Shown: positions 23,736-37,200 of the stretch, piece by piece
How positions within the stretch are numbered: position 1 is the stretch's first letter
Layout of the letters: each line of letters starts with the position of its first letter
Origin: Phyllostachys edulis
Lineage: Eukaryota > Streptophyta > Magnoliopsida > Poales > Poaceae
NCBI GenBank assembly: GCA_036346405.1
Contig: CM070566.1
Location: forward strand, 10,884,355-10,948,354
Length of the DNA stretch: 64,000 bases
Direction: 5' to 3'
The notes under the pieces: model-generated
Database searches by the model: none
Told to the model about the DNA's origin: nothing
What the model saw: the letters and a program-made list of their open reading frames with translations, nothing else
Translations under genes and position numbers: made by a program

Positions 23736-26417
23736 AACCTCCCCTTAAGGGAATCTCGACCCGAGATTCAGCACTTGACCGGCAAGGAGGTGGGGATACT
23801 CGCTTGTGATCTTCTTTCGCCCCAAGTGGCTTCACCTTTCCTAGTGGTGGCTCCATCGAACTTTGTATGAGCGCATGATCTTGTTCGTGACACGCTCATG
23901 ACGCCCGTAATCTTGATGGGTTGCTCCACATATGTGAGGTCTTCTTGAAGATCAATGCTTTCCGTATGGGTCTGATCTTCAGCACTCAAGGCACTTCTTT
24001 AGCTGTGAAACATGGAAGACATTGTGTACGCGGATAAAGATGTCGTAGCTCTGTTGATATGCAACTTCACCTCTTCTTGCCAAAATCTTGTAAGGTCCCA
24101 CAACTGGGTGCAAGTTTTCCTTGGTCCGAACCTTCTTACTCCTGAGTGGAGTAACTCGAGATAGACAAAATCTCCTTCTCGCAAAGGTCAACTCTCTCCG
24201 ACGATTATCAAGATAACTCTTTGTCTGCCGGCTTTGTGCTACTTTCAGATGTTCTCTTATTGCTTTAACCTTGCTTTTCAACTTTCTTTAATCAACTCCG
24301 TCCAAAGAATTGGTGCTCTCCTACTTCATCCCAAAGGAGCGAGTTCTCGATTTTCGCCATACAAAGCTTCAAATGGAGACATCTCAAGACCGGCTTGGTA
24401 GCTATTGTTGTACGAGAATTCGTGATAGGGCAAATTCTTGTCCCAACTTTTTCCATAATCTAAGGCGCAGCTCAAGCATGTCTTCAAGAATCTGCTGACT
24501 CGCTGGTTCCGCCATCCGCTCATGGATGATATGCAAGCATAAAATTGAGTCTCGTTCCCAAAGCCTCATGCGCATTTTGCCAAAATCGATATGAATCGTG
24601 AACCTCTCGGTCGACACGCATTTTCTTGGGTACTGCAGATGCACGATCTTGGCCATATATAACTCGCCGCCTTGTCGCTTCGGATAGGTGGTCTTGACGG
24701 AAGGAAATGAGCTACTGCTAACCGTCAATTATCACCCAGATGGAATCACATCCTCGATTGGGTCCTAGGAAGTCCGGTGATGAAATCCATACCAACTTCT
24801 TCCCACTTCCACTTGGGAATCAAGAATCACTGCAAAGAAACCAATGGGTCTTTGATGCTCGCTTTGACTCACCGACAAACATCACAACGGGCTACTTAAC
24901 TCAAAGAATTTCGCCTCATGCCGACTCCACCAATATCTTTCCTTGAGATCCCGGTACATCTTGGTACCGCCAGATGGATAGAATAAGGTGACTCATGAGC
25001 TTCCTCGAATCGATCGCTTCAAATCCTCGTTGATCCCAGATACGATGCGTTCCCAACCACAACTCGCTCCTTGCTCATCTTCATTCAACTCGGGCTTTTG
25101 CCTCTTCTCATATTCTTCTTGATCTCCTTGATGTCTTCATCTTCTAACCGCTTTCTCGATCTAACTCAAGTGTTGATTGAACTTCCAAAGCGCTCACACA
25201 TCCTTGATCAACAATCTCCAAGTTCAGATGCTTCAATTCTTCGCATAACTCCCACGATTCTTCTCGAACTAAGAGGGTATTGCAACACGCTTTTCGCCTG
25301 GCATTCAAGAACCACATTTGCCTTGCCCGGATGATAATGGATTCCAAGGTCATAATCCTTTATTAATTCCACCATCGCTCTCGACGGAGGTTAAGGTCGA
25401 CCGGTAAAATGTACTTCAAACTCTTATGATCCGTGGAAAACCTCACACTAACATTAATGAGATAATGCCGCCAGATCTTCAATGCATGCACAATCGCCGC
25501 TAACTCAAGGTCGTGAGTTGATAATTCCTTCATGTGGCCAAGAATTGTCGAGATGCATAAGCTTACAACTTTGTCCTCTTGCATCAAGACACACCGAAGT
25601 CCTTGACGGAGATGCGCCGCAGAAAATCACAAAATCCTTATGGATGTCCGAGAGGACCAACACAAAGTGTAAACTAATCTCGCCTTTCAGCCCCGAAACT
25701 TTCTCTCACAAGCATCCGTCCATTCAAATTTTTCCTTCTTTAAAAGTTGAGTCATTGGTCTTGCTATCTTGGAGAAACCTTCAATGAATCATGTAATACC
25801 CACCATTCCAAGGAAACTTCTCACTTCAGGATAAACTTGGGTTGTTTCCAATCCATTATCGCTCGACTTTGGTCGATCTACAAAGAATTCCTCCCTATGA
25901 CACAATATGTCCAAGGAATGCCACTTGATTTAGCAAAATTCGCAGACTTGCTCAATTTGGCATAAAGTCGGTGCTCTCTCGAAGTTTTCCCAAAATTAAC
26001 CCGAGATGGTACTCATGTTCTTCTTCATTCTTTGAATAGACAAGGATGTCATCGATGAAGACAACCACAAACTTATCCAAGAATTCCATGAACACTTTGT
26101 TCATCATATTCATGAAATAAGGTATGCTCATTAAACCGAAAAGACATTATCAGAACTTGTACAACCCATATCCGTGGTGAAAGCAGCTTCTGAATATCCT
26201 CTCCGTCCGATCTTCACGGTGATAGCCGATCTCGATCAATCTTCGAGAATACACTTGTTCTTTCAGCTTGATCGAACAGATCATCAATCCTAGGTAGCGG
26301 TACCTGTTTGGTTGTCACCTCATTGAGTGACCTATAATCCACACACATCCTCATACTATTGTCTTTCTTCTTGACAAACAAGATCGGTGCCCCCAAGGTG
26401 ATGAACTTGGTCGAATA
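23736..26417 (-). pseudogene. gypsy pol, C-terminal half (left-contig copy, cut by the gap)
   Basis: Minus-strand order from the gap leftward: reverse transcriptase start (GAPILFVKKKD, RMCVDYRSLN; 26400-26290), RT FIDD region (about 26060), RNase H (about 25700-25350), integrase core end (YHEFSYNNSYQ, MSPFEALYG; about 24450-24350), then GPYKILARRGEVAY and FHVSQLKKCL (24150-23980) typical of the gypsy integrase C-terminus. Numerous one- and two-base indels. It ends at the N gap in the RT domain, at the point equal to about 36983 in the right-hand copy. Confidence 0.8.
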
Positions 26418-26517
26418 NNNNNNNNNNNNNNNNNNNNNNNNNNNNNNNNNNNNNNNNNNNNNNNNNNNNNNNNNNNNNNNNNNNNNNNNNNNNNNNNNNN
26501 NNNNNNNNNNNNNNNNN
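26418..26517. other. Assembly gap of exactly 100 N
   Basis: One hundred undetermined bases, the conventional length for a gap of unknown size joining two contigs. The sequence on its right repeats 10.5 kb of the sequence on its left. Confidence 0.99.
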
Positions 26518-28060
26518 CCCGGCAAGCGTTTGGAAAGATTCGCTCTCTTGAGGCGCGTCACGATAACCTTCCCTCGTATGCTTGGTCTTTGCGGAGAAAA
26601 CCAGACACGCTGCTAACTGCGAAGGACAAGCCATCTAAAAACCACGAGGTTTCACGATGTGCATAGGGCCATCGTAGCCCTTGATGCACATCGAGGCTTT
26701 TAGGCATATCTTTGCCGAGATCTCGATTATTTGGACCTTTTGGCCGAAATACAAGGCGAGCCTTCTGATGTTGGCGTTAGCGGGAACAATCAAACTATGT
26801 CGTTGGCCATCGCGTTAAATCAAAAGGTGAAATTCGGACGGTGGTTGTGGTTCCTTCACCATGTGAGGTGGAAGTTGTTGGAGCTCGTCGATGTGTGCGT
26901 GATCCATGATCGCCATGCTAGGATCTTTGAAAGCCATAAGAAAACTTCAGCCAAGACCCGATGAGCCGTTAACTTGGCGGATATGAGGTAGATGGTGCAT
27001 CGCCACTTGGGGCCAACTTCTTCAAAGTTTCTAAAGCAACCGTTGGTGAAGCTATTCAAGAGTAGGCTATCACGAACTCCACCGATGCAAATTTGATTTG
27101 CTTTATGGGCGCTCTTGGATGAGCATAGCGAAACACATGGACCGAGAGGAACCGAGGGGACGGAGTTTGGACACTCTGGTCAGGAGGAGGACCTCGAGGA
27201 ACATCGAGTGCTTCTCCTACTAGATCAAGGCCGAGCCATTGGAAAAGTGGTCTTTGCTACACAACACGGATGGGGCAAGGTACGGCATAATGACCACTAA
27301 CCTTGTAGAGGTATACAACTGGGTTCTTAGTGGCCTTCGTTCTCAGTCCCTCGTCGCCATTGTGGAAGGTGTTCTACACAGCACAATCGGGTATTTTAGG
27401 GAGAGGCATGCAAATACCGCACTTCATGCTGCCAAACCTCAAACATCGTACTGCTCGAAGATTACGGCATACATGCAAGCGAAGAGAAGGACCCGGTTAC
27501 ACACGTGTGCATGATGGGCATCTGAACATCATTTCGACGTGCTCCTCCGGGATAGAGCCGGATTTGGGATGGCTCGTTCTCTTGTCACCCACGAGGTATG
27601 CCTTGGAGATTGTGAGAATGAACCTAGCTGTACGTGCAATAAGCCAAAGCTCTTACACAAGCTATGCTCTCATGTCCTCGCCGCATGCAGGATTATGCAC
27701 ATGGACCCTTCGAACTTTATGTCCAAGTACTTCTTGAAGGAGAGGGTTGTGCAGGCATGGACTGGCAAGCTTAGGGGGTTCAGGGTTGTGGGTAATTTCG
27801 CCACCTTGGATATTGTAAATAGGACCAAGATTCCGGATGTTGACATGCTGAAGGGTGGCAAGGGTCATCGGCAGATTCATCGTATTACCAATGATATGGG
27901 CAAAGTGCAAGCTGGGGCATTGGATAGGCAGCTGCGGTAACTGCTGACGAGGGACCACCCTGACCCGAGCGATGGAAGGCACTAGCTGAGGAGTAGGCAC
28001 CGGCATGGTTTGCGGTACCACTTCTTGGAGTGTGCAAAGTTTGACCAAAATTGCAAATTA
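26518..28060 (+). pseudogene. MULE transposase, catalytic and SWIM part (right-contig copy)
   Basis: Same gene segment as 15931-17480, starting at the word cccggcaag that marks the end of the solo LTR in the other copy. Visible pieces: NNQTMSLAIAL, WLWFLHHVRWKLLELV, CVIHDRHARIFESHKK (26790-26945), TTNLVEVYNW (about 27295), and a clear SWIM zinc finger CTCNKPKLLHKLCSHVLAAC (27620-27690) followed by MHMDPSNFMSKYFLKERVV. SWIM fingers take part in DNA or protein binding in MULE transposases. The indels differ in position from those of the other copy, so most are probably not inherited mutations. Confidence 0.85.
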
Positions 28061-28333
28061 GTGCACATTGTCATCTGTCTTCATATTGTTTATGTAACTG
28101 TTTTGCTACTACCCAATTTTCATTTGATGTCGCATGACCGAGTAGCACATGTATCGTATGTTGCACATGATGTTTAAGTGTTGTAGTACTATCCCTTTTT
28201 CATTACTTTTCAAAGTACAGTCCTGGTAGCCTAGTACTGTTTTGTTTGTTTGTTTACAAGTTAAATTTACTCATGCTTTACATTCGATGTTTTATTTGCG
28301 TATATTTGCTAACTGTAAGTTGTTTTGTAGGTA

Positions 28334-30237
28334 TGGCTCGTGACCCTCATGGATCCAACTGGAGTTTCGGCCTCCTGGAGGAGCGCATCGACCGACTACA
28401 TCGCGTGTCACGTCGTGTCCCGCATCCTACGGGTGCATGTGATGCAACTATGTTGGGGGTGATCCGCACGCGGACACCTCGGGTGGCCTAGAGGCTAGAC
28501 CCCAGGCTGAGCCGAATAGGTTGCTTGTACGTTAACACTATCTTCTCGCCATCACGTACCTTTCGTCTTGACCTTTTCTTGCTTCATAGGCTTAAGCGCT
28601 ACGGTCTACTACCTCTCGCCGGGATAGTGCGAGCCCGCAGACGAGGCGACCCTTAAGCGGCGCTTGTGGTGGCGGCGATGGAGAACATCCATGTCTTGCG
28701 GGCCGGTCTGGCGCTTCCCGTTCAGCCGTTCCCTCTTGGCGGCTCTCGTGGACGGTGGCGGCGAGACTCACACTTTCCATCTCCTATTGAGAGATGGCCC
28801 CTACCTGCAGGGCGTCTCCCTGCGCTTGGCCTCCCTATCGCGGGGAGGTCTTTGCTTTCCATGAGGCCTGGCGGTGGCGTGGCGACCTTCTGGCGGGTTT
28901 TAGGATTCCTTCCTGGCTGCTTGGCGCAGTACTCGTCTTCCGGAGGCACAAAGTCATGGCCCGCCCTTGTAGTGGCTATCGCAGTTCCGTGTACATGTTC
29001 GACGCCGTTCCCATTGGGAGGGTCGTGCTCTCCTTTCCCTACTACGGTCTTACTATCTTTTTCCTTGTACACAGGTCGAGCGGATGGACCCTGCCACCAA
29101 CGACCAACAGGTGTCACGCCACCTCGAAGCCTACTTGTTTTGGCTATTTGGTTGGAGTCTTTGTTCACCAGACCAGGCGACCCATCGGCGTCGCGACTCA
29201 TTAACGTCGCCGGAACCGCCATGCAGAGAGGCCCCGGATCAGTTGGGGTTCAACTTGCCCGCCACCTATCGTGGCTTGTGCGACGTGTGCTACAAGTGGA
29301 GGGCGAACTCCGTCCTTGTGGGGTGTCCTCTCCTACTGTAGCTATGGTCGTTCTAGCGCTTTAGCCTCGGACGGCCCTTGTTGGGCAACGATTACTCCGT
29401 TCTGACGCGGGAGATATACAACATAACAAGGTGGATCGGTAGACAATGGGCTCTCTCTAGTCTTGGGGGGCAGTGCGTGCTACGTCGTGTGACTAATTTC
29501 TTCATATAACCGATCGTCATATCTAATAGGTTGTGTTCCTTGTAGTGCAGTTCATGCGTCGCGGGTGACAGGGTGTCTGAGCCATTCATGGAGTAGTTCG
29601 GCCAGGCTCTAGCGGATAACATCTTATTGGGAGCCATACTCCCCTCGGGAGTTCTGACCCACACTCCTCGACCTTTCCTCGCTATGCTTGTGCGGCGGTG
29701 GACTCTTGGTGACGTCGAGGCGTTTGTGTTCGACATCTTCGTCGAGGACTACGAGGCGCATCGTGTGATGCGCCATGATTCACAAAGAGTGGTTCGATGC
29801 GATCATGCGGACGATGCCCAACGGCGTGCCGCATGAGTGTCGGCATAGATGTCCTGTTTTTCTTTGTTGTCTCGTATCCACGACTTCTAACTACATGTTC
29901 GTCTTGCGGCTTGATAGGAAGAGTCATACAGCCACGAACTAGGGAGTAGGATGGACACGTGGGTAGAGGCGATGGGAGGCGTATTGTGTAGGATTGTGTG
30001 TGGAGGACACCCCCGACAAGTACCTTCACTAGTACACTCCTCATACACGTACCAAGCTCGTGACTTACTCTTGACTCGAGCCGCTCCGTGTCCCGGCAGA
30101 CCGAATTCCACACATACATGCATTTCAGCGCGGGGCGTGCCTGATCGGTATGTTACATCCTACTTCGAAAACTTTGCTTGTGGCATCCCCACTTACAATT
30201 TTTACCCTGTCGTGTTTTCGTTGCAGGTGAGCATCAG
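28334..30237 (+). pseudogene. Plant mobile domain reading frame of the MULE (right-contig copy)
   Basis: Starts at ATG 28334 with ARDPHGSNWSFGLLEERIDR. PMD pieces: ALVDGGGETHTFHL (about 28740), FRRHKVMARP and GGTKSWPALVV (28935-28980), YLFWLFGW (about 29130), TYRGLCDVCYKW (about 29260), and FVFDIFVEDYEAHRVMRHD (about 29720-29790), the conserved PMD end that is lost in the other copy. Last intron: GTATGT at about 30149 to GCAG at 30226. The next exon stops after 11 bp at the LTR (30238). Frames shift several times. Combining both copies shows the domain was essentially complete before the LTR insertion cut the 3' end. Confidence 0.75.
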
Positions 30238-30642
30238 TGCTGAGATTGCGAGGGACCACGCAGGGCTTACAATAGAAAGAAAACCTGTAACGGAAACAAA
30301 ACACACGTGCGAGCCAGACGACAAACCCACAAGCTATCAGTGGAGGATGTCTCTGGTCATAAGGTCTTCAAAGAGCTCCCTTCATAGAGCCTTGAGCTCC
30401 TGGATCACCCTCCTCTGTTGATCAAATAGAGGCACAAGCCATGAGTACTTTGAATGTACTCAGCAAGCCGTGGGAAAAATGTATACAAATAATATTTATG
30501 CAAGGCTTGTCGGAAACAGTTGTATGGTTAGTTTGCAAAAAGCAGCATTTATTAGAAATACATTTAATATATTGCAAGGCACAAGTTGAAGGATAATACG
30601 TAAGTAAACAAGTTCTTTGAAAGAGGTCGTGAGCTCCGTGCT

Positions 30643-30806
30643 CACTCCCAAAACCACTCGTGGAAAGCCTGGTCGCACCCACGACCAGGACCACTCCCAC
30701 GACCACTCGTGGAAGGCCTGGTCACACCCACGATCAAGACCACTCCCACGACCACTCATGGAAGGCCTGGTCACACCCACGACCAAGACCACTCCCACGA
30801 CCACTC
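30643..30806 (+). repeat. 49-bp minisatellite, about three units (right-contig copy)
   Basis: Repeats of ccactcccacgaccactcgt followed by ggaaggcctggtcacaccca and a short tail, in a 49-bp register. Same position in the older LTR as the array at 20070-20236. Confidence 0.85.
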
Positions 30807-31061
30807 TTTTGAGAAAAGTCTACCCCTTGATTGAAATCTCCGGGCATGTCAATAGCAGAGGCCGCGGGTTATTCAATATATTTTACACTCTGCCCGAACC
30901 GACTCAAAATTTTGCTAATTAATTGGCGGGCCCACCCCATCCTAGACATGTGGTTGTACGGTAAGGCCGAGATCAATAGCTTACAAGGTTAAATCCTTAG
31001 TTGGCTGCTCAGTCGAGACTATCCACATCCCAATGTGACCCCAGAGCACCAACTCTGGAGT

Positions 31062-31066
31062 ACCCA
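31062..31066. repeat. Target site duplication ACCCA (partner at 40943-40947)
   Basis: ACCCA directly outside both ends of the gypsy element; the same 5 bp also precede the left-contig LTR copy at 20486-20490. Confidence 0.8.
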
Positions 31067-34000
31067 TGTCGGACCCAGGAACGAAAGATCCCGAACCCTC
31101 TGTGTTCATACACCAGTCCAGGATTTCCGGTGTACACAGTGACAAAAATGATAACATAACCATGTCTCGCATTACATTAATAGTAAATCGAGTTCGATAC
31201 AAATGGGCATGAAGCCAAACAAAAGATTAAATAACACGGCGGAAATAAAACGATAGTAGTAGGCGAAACGATCCGCCCGAAGGCAATAAATGCCTGAGGC
31301 GTAACCTAAGCGTCGGTGTCCTCACCGTCTGATAGTAGTCTTCTCTCGAAATTTGGTTGCATAAAGCAAGCATGAGCACAACTACTGCGTGCTGTAAGTT
31401 ACACCCAATATGGAATTGTAATGCATGCATAAGGTAAACAAGGACATTGGCGAGGGTTATTTTGCGTAAAACAACATTTTAAATTTAAATAATCATAATA
31501 GATTGCAAGGCCATTTTTATACAATATTTAAAATCATAGATTTAATAGCAGTTGTATAATGTGGATAACCTCCAACAAAAGGTGATGGATATCCTCCAAT
31601 CACAATGGCTAACAGCCCAATTTTCCCACAGACTAACCATCACGAAAACATCTGTTGAAATCACTTTTAAAACCAAATACAAGTCTAACTTAAAGTGGCT
31701 TTGCTAGCATGTCCATGACATGAGGCGCGCTATTGAATAGTTTTCTACTCTGCGAGTTTGTGCAACTTACCCACAAGACCACGAATTCTCTAGTTTATCA
31801 GGCATATCTATGCCACCGCTACTACCTTAGGTAGCAGCCTAGAGCACGTGACAAGGCCTTTACGATGATCTATCTCAAAGTACTCATGCAGCTAAGGTTT
31901 AGCCTTTGGACTAACCATCCCATGAGTTCGGGGCCCCCTCTTGCGCCAGTGGGACTATAGTCTAACCGACACCCACTCATACAAAATGGCACGAATATCT
32001 CGAGGTATCCCAAATTAATGAGCGAGTCCTCGCCCATACAGGCGTGTGGTGGTATGGTAAGGCATAGCAAAGGCAGCTCAAAGGCGGTCCTTAATTGACT
32101 TGGCGTCTTTCAAAAATAAACCCTAGGCTTTAATCCTAACAGATTAAACCCGCATAAACCTGCACCCACCATTCATCCGTTTTGCCCAAGTCCAAACCAT
32201 TTAATTTTATTTTAGTGGAAACCATCTTTACAAACTCTCTATGGTAAAACAATACCATAGATTTAGTTTTAAACAAGTTGTAATGATTTGGCTAAATCCT
32301 CCCAAAATCAATATCATTGTCTAAACATTTGCTAAGCATTTCCAAACAATTTTACCTATGGTGACAAGGGATGGCATTTCAATATACAAAATTGGCCATA
32401 CAATAACAACTGGAATAACTAAGCATTTAAACAGGGCATTAAAATAATTGACTAAAAATATGCATGCAATAATAAATTTAAAAATTGAATTAAATAACTT
32501 TAACATAGTAGGTGCAACATGGTCAAAGTGTAACTTGCCTTCGCTGAAGTCTTGAAATTCTAAATCTTCGGAAGAATCAAATTCCCCGGAATCGTCGTAG
32601 TCTAAACGTGAAAATACGACAAATCAATTGAAATTCAAATACATTCAAACAGACAAATTAGACTAAGTCCAAATAAAATAATTTTATTTTATTTAACTAG
32701 AAAATAATTTTCTACGATTTTAGCAATTGGAATCATTCAATTTGGAGTTAGGGTTCAAAAGATATGGATTTCACAAATTTACATCCTAAATTTGTAGTTT
32801 GAATCATTTCAAATTCAAACAGACAGTTTAAACTTACTCTAAATTAAATAATTATATTTTACTTAGCTAGATATTAATTTTATAAAATTTTAGAAATTGG
32901 AATCACCTAATTTGGAGTTAAGAAACAAAAGATATGAATTTTATGAATTTAAAGCCTAAATCGCAATTTAATCCATTTTACGAATTATTTTTCTAAAAAA
33001 ATCTAATTATTGCATAATCTTGACATCAGCCTTGAGGTTTTCGATTTAAATTAAATCGACATGTGGGGCCCTCGTGTCGCCGACCGGCTCCACGTGGACT
33101 TAGTCCACGCAGCCTTGGCGCCTGAGGTGGCGTGATGTGCGTTCGTGTTGGCGTGGCCGCCACATAGGCGTGAGTGGCGCCCGGTGGCGCCTCTGCACGC
33201 CATGCCACATGGCAGCGGCAGACAGCTGCGTCGGGACCGAGGTCGCCCGGCCTTCTGATCTTGTGATGGCGGCGGCGGCGCGCTAGGAAGAGAGGAGACG
33301 GCGAAGTCAAGTCGCTTTCGCCCACGTGACGAGAAGGATTTCGGGAGGCCGTGGCGAAAATGGCGGTACGAGTGGAGTTGGCGCAAAGCAGGCGCTCTGA
33401 GGGTACTCGGCGACAGCGTGGCGCATCAAGCCAGCCGAGGTTGCGGCGTTGAAGATGGTGGCGGTGGCGAGGACCCGGTCGACGGCGGCATAAATCAAAG
33501 CTCAAGGCTTCGGACCGGCGCAGAATTTTTCGATTCGCGAGCACACGCGAAGTGGGTGAGGGCGTCGGGACCGGTGAAGAGAGGGCGTCCGGGGTGCCTT
33601 TATAGGGGCGGGAGCTCAGGCGGTGTGGAGAGGTGGAGGTCGTCTTGGCGATTAAAGATTAGGCGCCCGCGTCTTGAAAGAAAAGAGTGGGGATTGTGGC
33701 GAGGCGGGCGATTCTTCTCACGTCGCCGCGCGAGGCGTGGCGGTTGGAAGCAACCCGTTAGCAAAGCTTCGCCCGTCTTGAAAAATGGCGGTGGCGCTTT
33801 GACCTCATGGAGACAGGCGAAAGGGACGGGGTTCTTGGGCCTGCGTCGTCGTGAGGAGAGAGATTGGCCTAGGGCACATAGCGTCTTGACCGTTGATTTA
33901 GATCAACGGTTGGCGTACCATGGGGTTGTGGGCGAGAAAAGTACGTGGGCTGGTCCGCAAAGATGTGTTGGCCCAAACTACTGCTTTAGGATTTTAATTG

Positions 34001-34266
34001 ATTTGCGATTTAAAATAACCGATTAATTCATTTAGGCTCTAGAAATTAGTAGATTAATCCCAAAAATTCTAGGAAAAATCACATAAGTTCTTAGAATTGT
34101 TTTGGACTTAAATAAAATTATTCCAAGTTAAAGTTGACAATAGATTTTGAGATTTAATTAGTTTTGGCTCTAAGCAATTTAAAGAAATGTTTTTAAAATT
34201 TTAGAAAATTCACAAATTCAAATAAGTTTTAAACTTTAACCAAATTTGAAATTTTGGGCTGTTACA
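31067..34266 (-). mobile_element. 3' LTR of the gypsy element
   Basis: 3.2 kb on the minus strand from TGTAACAGCCC at 34266 to TCCGACA at 31067. The first 1.6 kb (34266-32690) matches the 5' LTR. The GC-rich block at 33030-33980 contains a short inverted repeat (cgatttaaattaaatcg, near 33040). No gene inside. Confidence 0.85.
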
Positions 34267-34282
34267 AACCTCCCCCCCTTAA
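34267..34282 (-). promoter_or_regulatory. Polypurine tract priming plus-strand DNA synthesis
   Basis: On the minus strand TAAGGGGGGGAGGTT lies directly before the TGTAACAG start of the 3' LTR. This is the expected position and composition for an LTR-retrotransposon polypurine tract. Confidence 0.85.
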
Positions 34283-37200
34283 GGGAATCTCGACCGAGAT
34301 TGAGACTTGGCCAGCAAGGAGGTGGGGATACTTGCTTCGAGATCTTCTTCTCGCTCCCAAGTGGCTTCACTTTCCGGGTGGTGGCTCCACTGAACTTTGT
34401 ATGAGCGTATGATCTTGCTCCGGGTGACACGCTCTGCGACGTCCAGAATCTTGATGGGTTGCTCCACATATGTGAGGTCTTCTTGAAGATCAATGCTTTC
34501 CAGAAGGGTCTGATCTTCAGGCACTCGAAGGCACTTCTTTAGCTGTGAAACATGGAAGACATTGTGTACGGCGGATAAAGATGCTGGTAGCTCAAGTTGA
34601 TATGCAACTTCACCTCTTCTTGCCAAAATCTTGTAAGGTCCCACAATCTGGGTGCAAGTTTTCCTTTGGTCGGAACCTTCTTACTCCTCGGAGTGGAGTA
34701 ACTTCGAGAGATAGACAAAATCTCATACGCAAAGGTCAACTCTCTCAAGCGATTATCGGCATAACTCTTTTGTCGGGCTTGTGCTACTTTCAGATGTTCT
34801 CTTATTGCTTTAACCTTGCTTTCTAGCTTCTTTAATCAACTCAGGTCCAAAAAATTAGTGCTCTCCTACTTCATCCCAAAGGAGGCGGAGTTCTGCATTT
34901 CTGCCATACAAAGCTTCAAATGGAGACATCTCAGGACTGGCTTGGTAGCTATTGTTGTCTGAGAATTCGCATAGGGCAAATTCTTGTCCCAACTTTTCCA
35001 TAATCTAAAGCCTGAGGCTCGAAGCATGTCTTCAAGAATCTGGTTGACTTCGCTCGGTCAGCCATCGTCTGCGGATGATATCACGGTCACTAAAATTAGT
35101 CACAGTTCCCAAAGCCTCATGCGAGACTTTGCCAAAATCTGGATGTGAGCTGTGAACCTCTGTCGGACCACGATTTTCTTGGGTACTCCGTGTGATGCAG
35201 AGGCGATCTTGGCCATATATAACTCTGCCGACTTCTTTGCTTTCGGATAGAGTGGTCTTGACGGGAAGGAAATGAGCTACTTTAGATTAAGGTCAATTAT
35301 CACCCGATGGAATCACATCTGATTGGGTCCTAGGAAGTCCGGTGATGAAATCCATACCAACTTCTTCCCACTTCCACTTTCGGGAATCAGATAGCAGTTG
35401 CGAACAAACCGGCGGGTCTTTGATGCTCTGCCTTGACTTCGTGACAAACATCTAGCAGACTCTGAACTCGGCAATTTCTCGCTTCATCTTGACCCACCAA
35501 TATCTTTCCTTGAGATCTGGTACATCTTGGTGCTGCCGGGATGGATAGAATAAGGTGACTCATGAGCTTCCCTCGAGAATCATTGCTTCAAATCCTGTTG
35601 ATCCGGTACCACACGATCACGGTTCCCGAACCACCTTGTTCCTTGCTCATCTTGGTGAATCACGGGGCTTTGCCTCTTCTCATATTCTTCTTGATCTCCT
35701 TGATGTCTTCATCTTCTATCGCTTCTCTCGATCGACTCTGAAGTGTTGATTGAACTTCCAGCGTTCACACATCCTTGATCAACAATCTCCAAGTTCGGAT
35801 GCTTCAATTCTTCGTACAACTCCAGTGATTCTTGAACTAAGAGGGTATTGCAACGCCTTTACTTTCTCGGGGCATCTGCAACCACATTTGCCTTGCGGAT
35901 GATAATGGATTCCAAGGTCATAATCCTTTATTAATTCGAGCCATCTTCTCTGTGGGAGGTTAAGGTCGATCGTAGGTAAAATGTACTTCAAACTCTTATG
36001 ATCCGTGAAAACCTCACGGCGGTTACTAATGAGATAATGCGCGGATCTTCAATGCATGCTGTCATTTTGCTAACTCAAGGTCGTGAGTTGGATAATTCCC
36101 TTCATGTGGCCGCAATTGTCGAGATGCATAGCGACAACTTTGTCCTCTTGCATCGATTACACAGTAGAGTCCTTGACGGGATGCGTCATGAAAAATCACA
36201 AAATCCTTATGGATGTCGGTAGGATAACACAGTCTGAAACTAATCTCGTCTTGACTCACGGAAACTTTCCTCACAAGCATCTGTCCATTCAAATTTCTTT
36301 TCCTTCTTTAGAAGTTGAGTCATTGGTCTTGCTATCTTGGAGAAACCTTCAATGAATCTGCGGTAATACCCGACCATTCAAGAAACTTCTCATACGTGAC
36401 AAACTTGGGTTGTTTCAATCCATTCTTTGCCGACTTTGGTGGATCTCTGACAACTCCTCCTCGGACACAATATGTCCAAGGAATGCCACTTGACTTAGCC
36501 AAAATTAGCACTTCTTCGAATTTGGCATAAAACTGATGCTCTCTGAGTTTTCCCAAAATTAACTTTGAGATGGTACTCATGTTCTTCTTCATTCTTTGAA
36601 TAGACAAGGATGTCATCGATGAAGACAACCACAAACTTATCCAAGAATTCCATGAACACTTTGTTCATCATATTCATGAAATAAGCGAGGCGTTCAATCA
36701 AACCGAAAGACATTCTTGTAAACTCGCATATCCATATCACAGTGGTGGCGATCTTGGAATATCCTCAGTGCGATCTTGATCGGTGATAGCGGATCTCGAT
36801 CAATCTTCGAGAATACACTTGCTCCTTTGAGTTGATCGAGCAGATCATCAATCCTAGGTAGCGAATACTGTTCTTGATTGTCACCTCATTGAGTGACCTA
36901 TAATCCACACACATCCTCATACTATTGTCTTTCTTCTTGACAAAGCGATCTTGGTGCCCCCAAGGTGATGAACTTGGCGAATATATCCCTTGCTCCGCAA
37001 CTCTTCAATTTGTTTCTTCATCTCTGCCAATTCATTAGTAGGCATTCTATAGAATTAAGCCGAGATTGGGGCGGTCCACAGGACTAAGTCGATTAAGAAC
37101 ATTATGTCCTGTCCGTTGGCATCTTGGGAGTAAATCATCGGGAAAACATCCGGAAATTCTTGCACCATCGGTATATCTTCAAGCTTTAACTCCTTCAAAA

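Larger units (their letters stand above)
30238..31066 (-). mobile_element. Terminal (3') part of the older solo LTR (right-contig copy)
   Basis: Equivalent of 19658-20490. Its other part resumes at 40943 after the gypsy insertion and runs to 43628, giving a total of about 3.5 kb, close to the 3.2 kb of the related plus-strand solo LTR. ATCAG (30233-30237) at this end and ATCGG at the other end (43628-43632) are a possible target duplication with one difference. Confidence 0.7.

Noticed and set aside
15931..36983. A genuine tandem duplication of MULE plus retrotransposon
   Set aside because: The repeat ends exactly at a 100-N gap on both sides and the differences look like consensus errors; kept as an assembly overlap unless reads prove otherwise.
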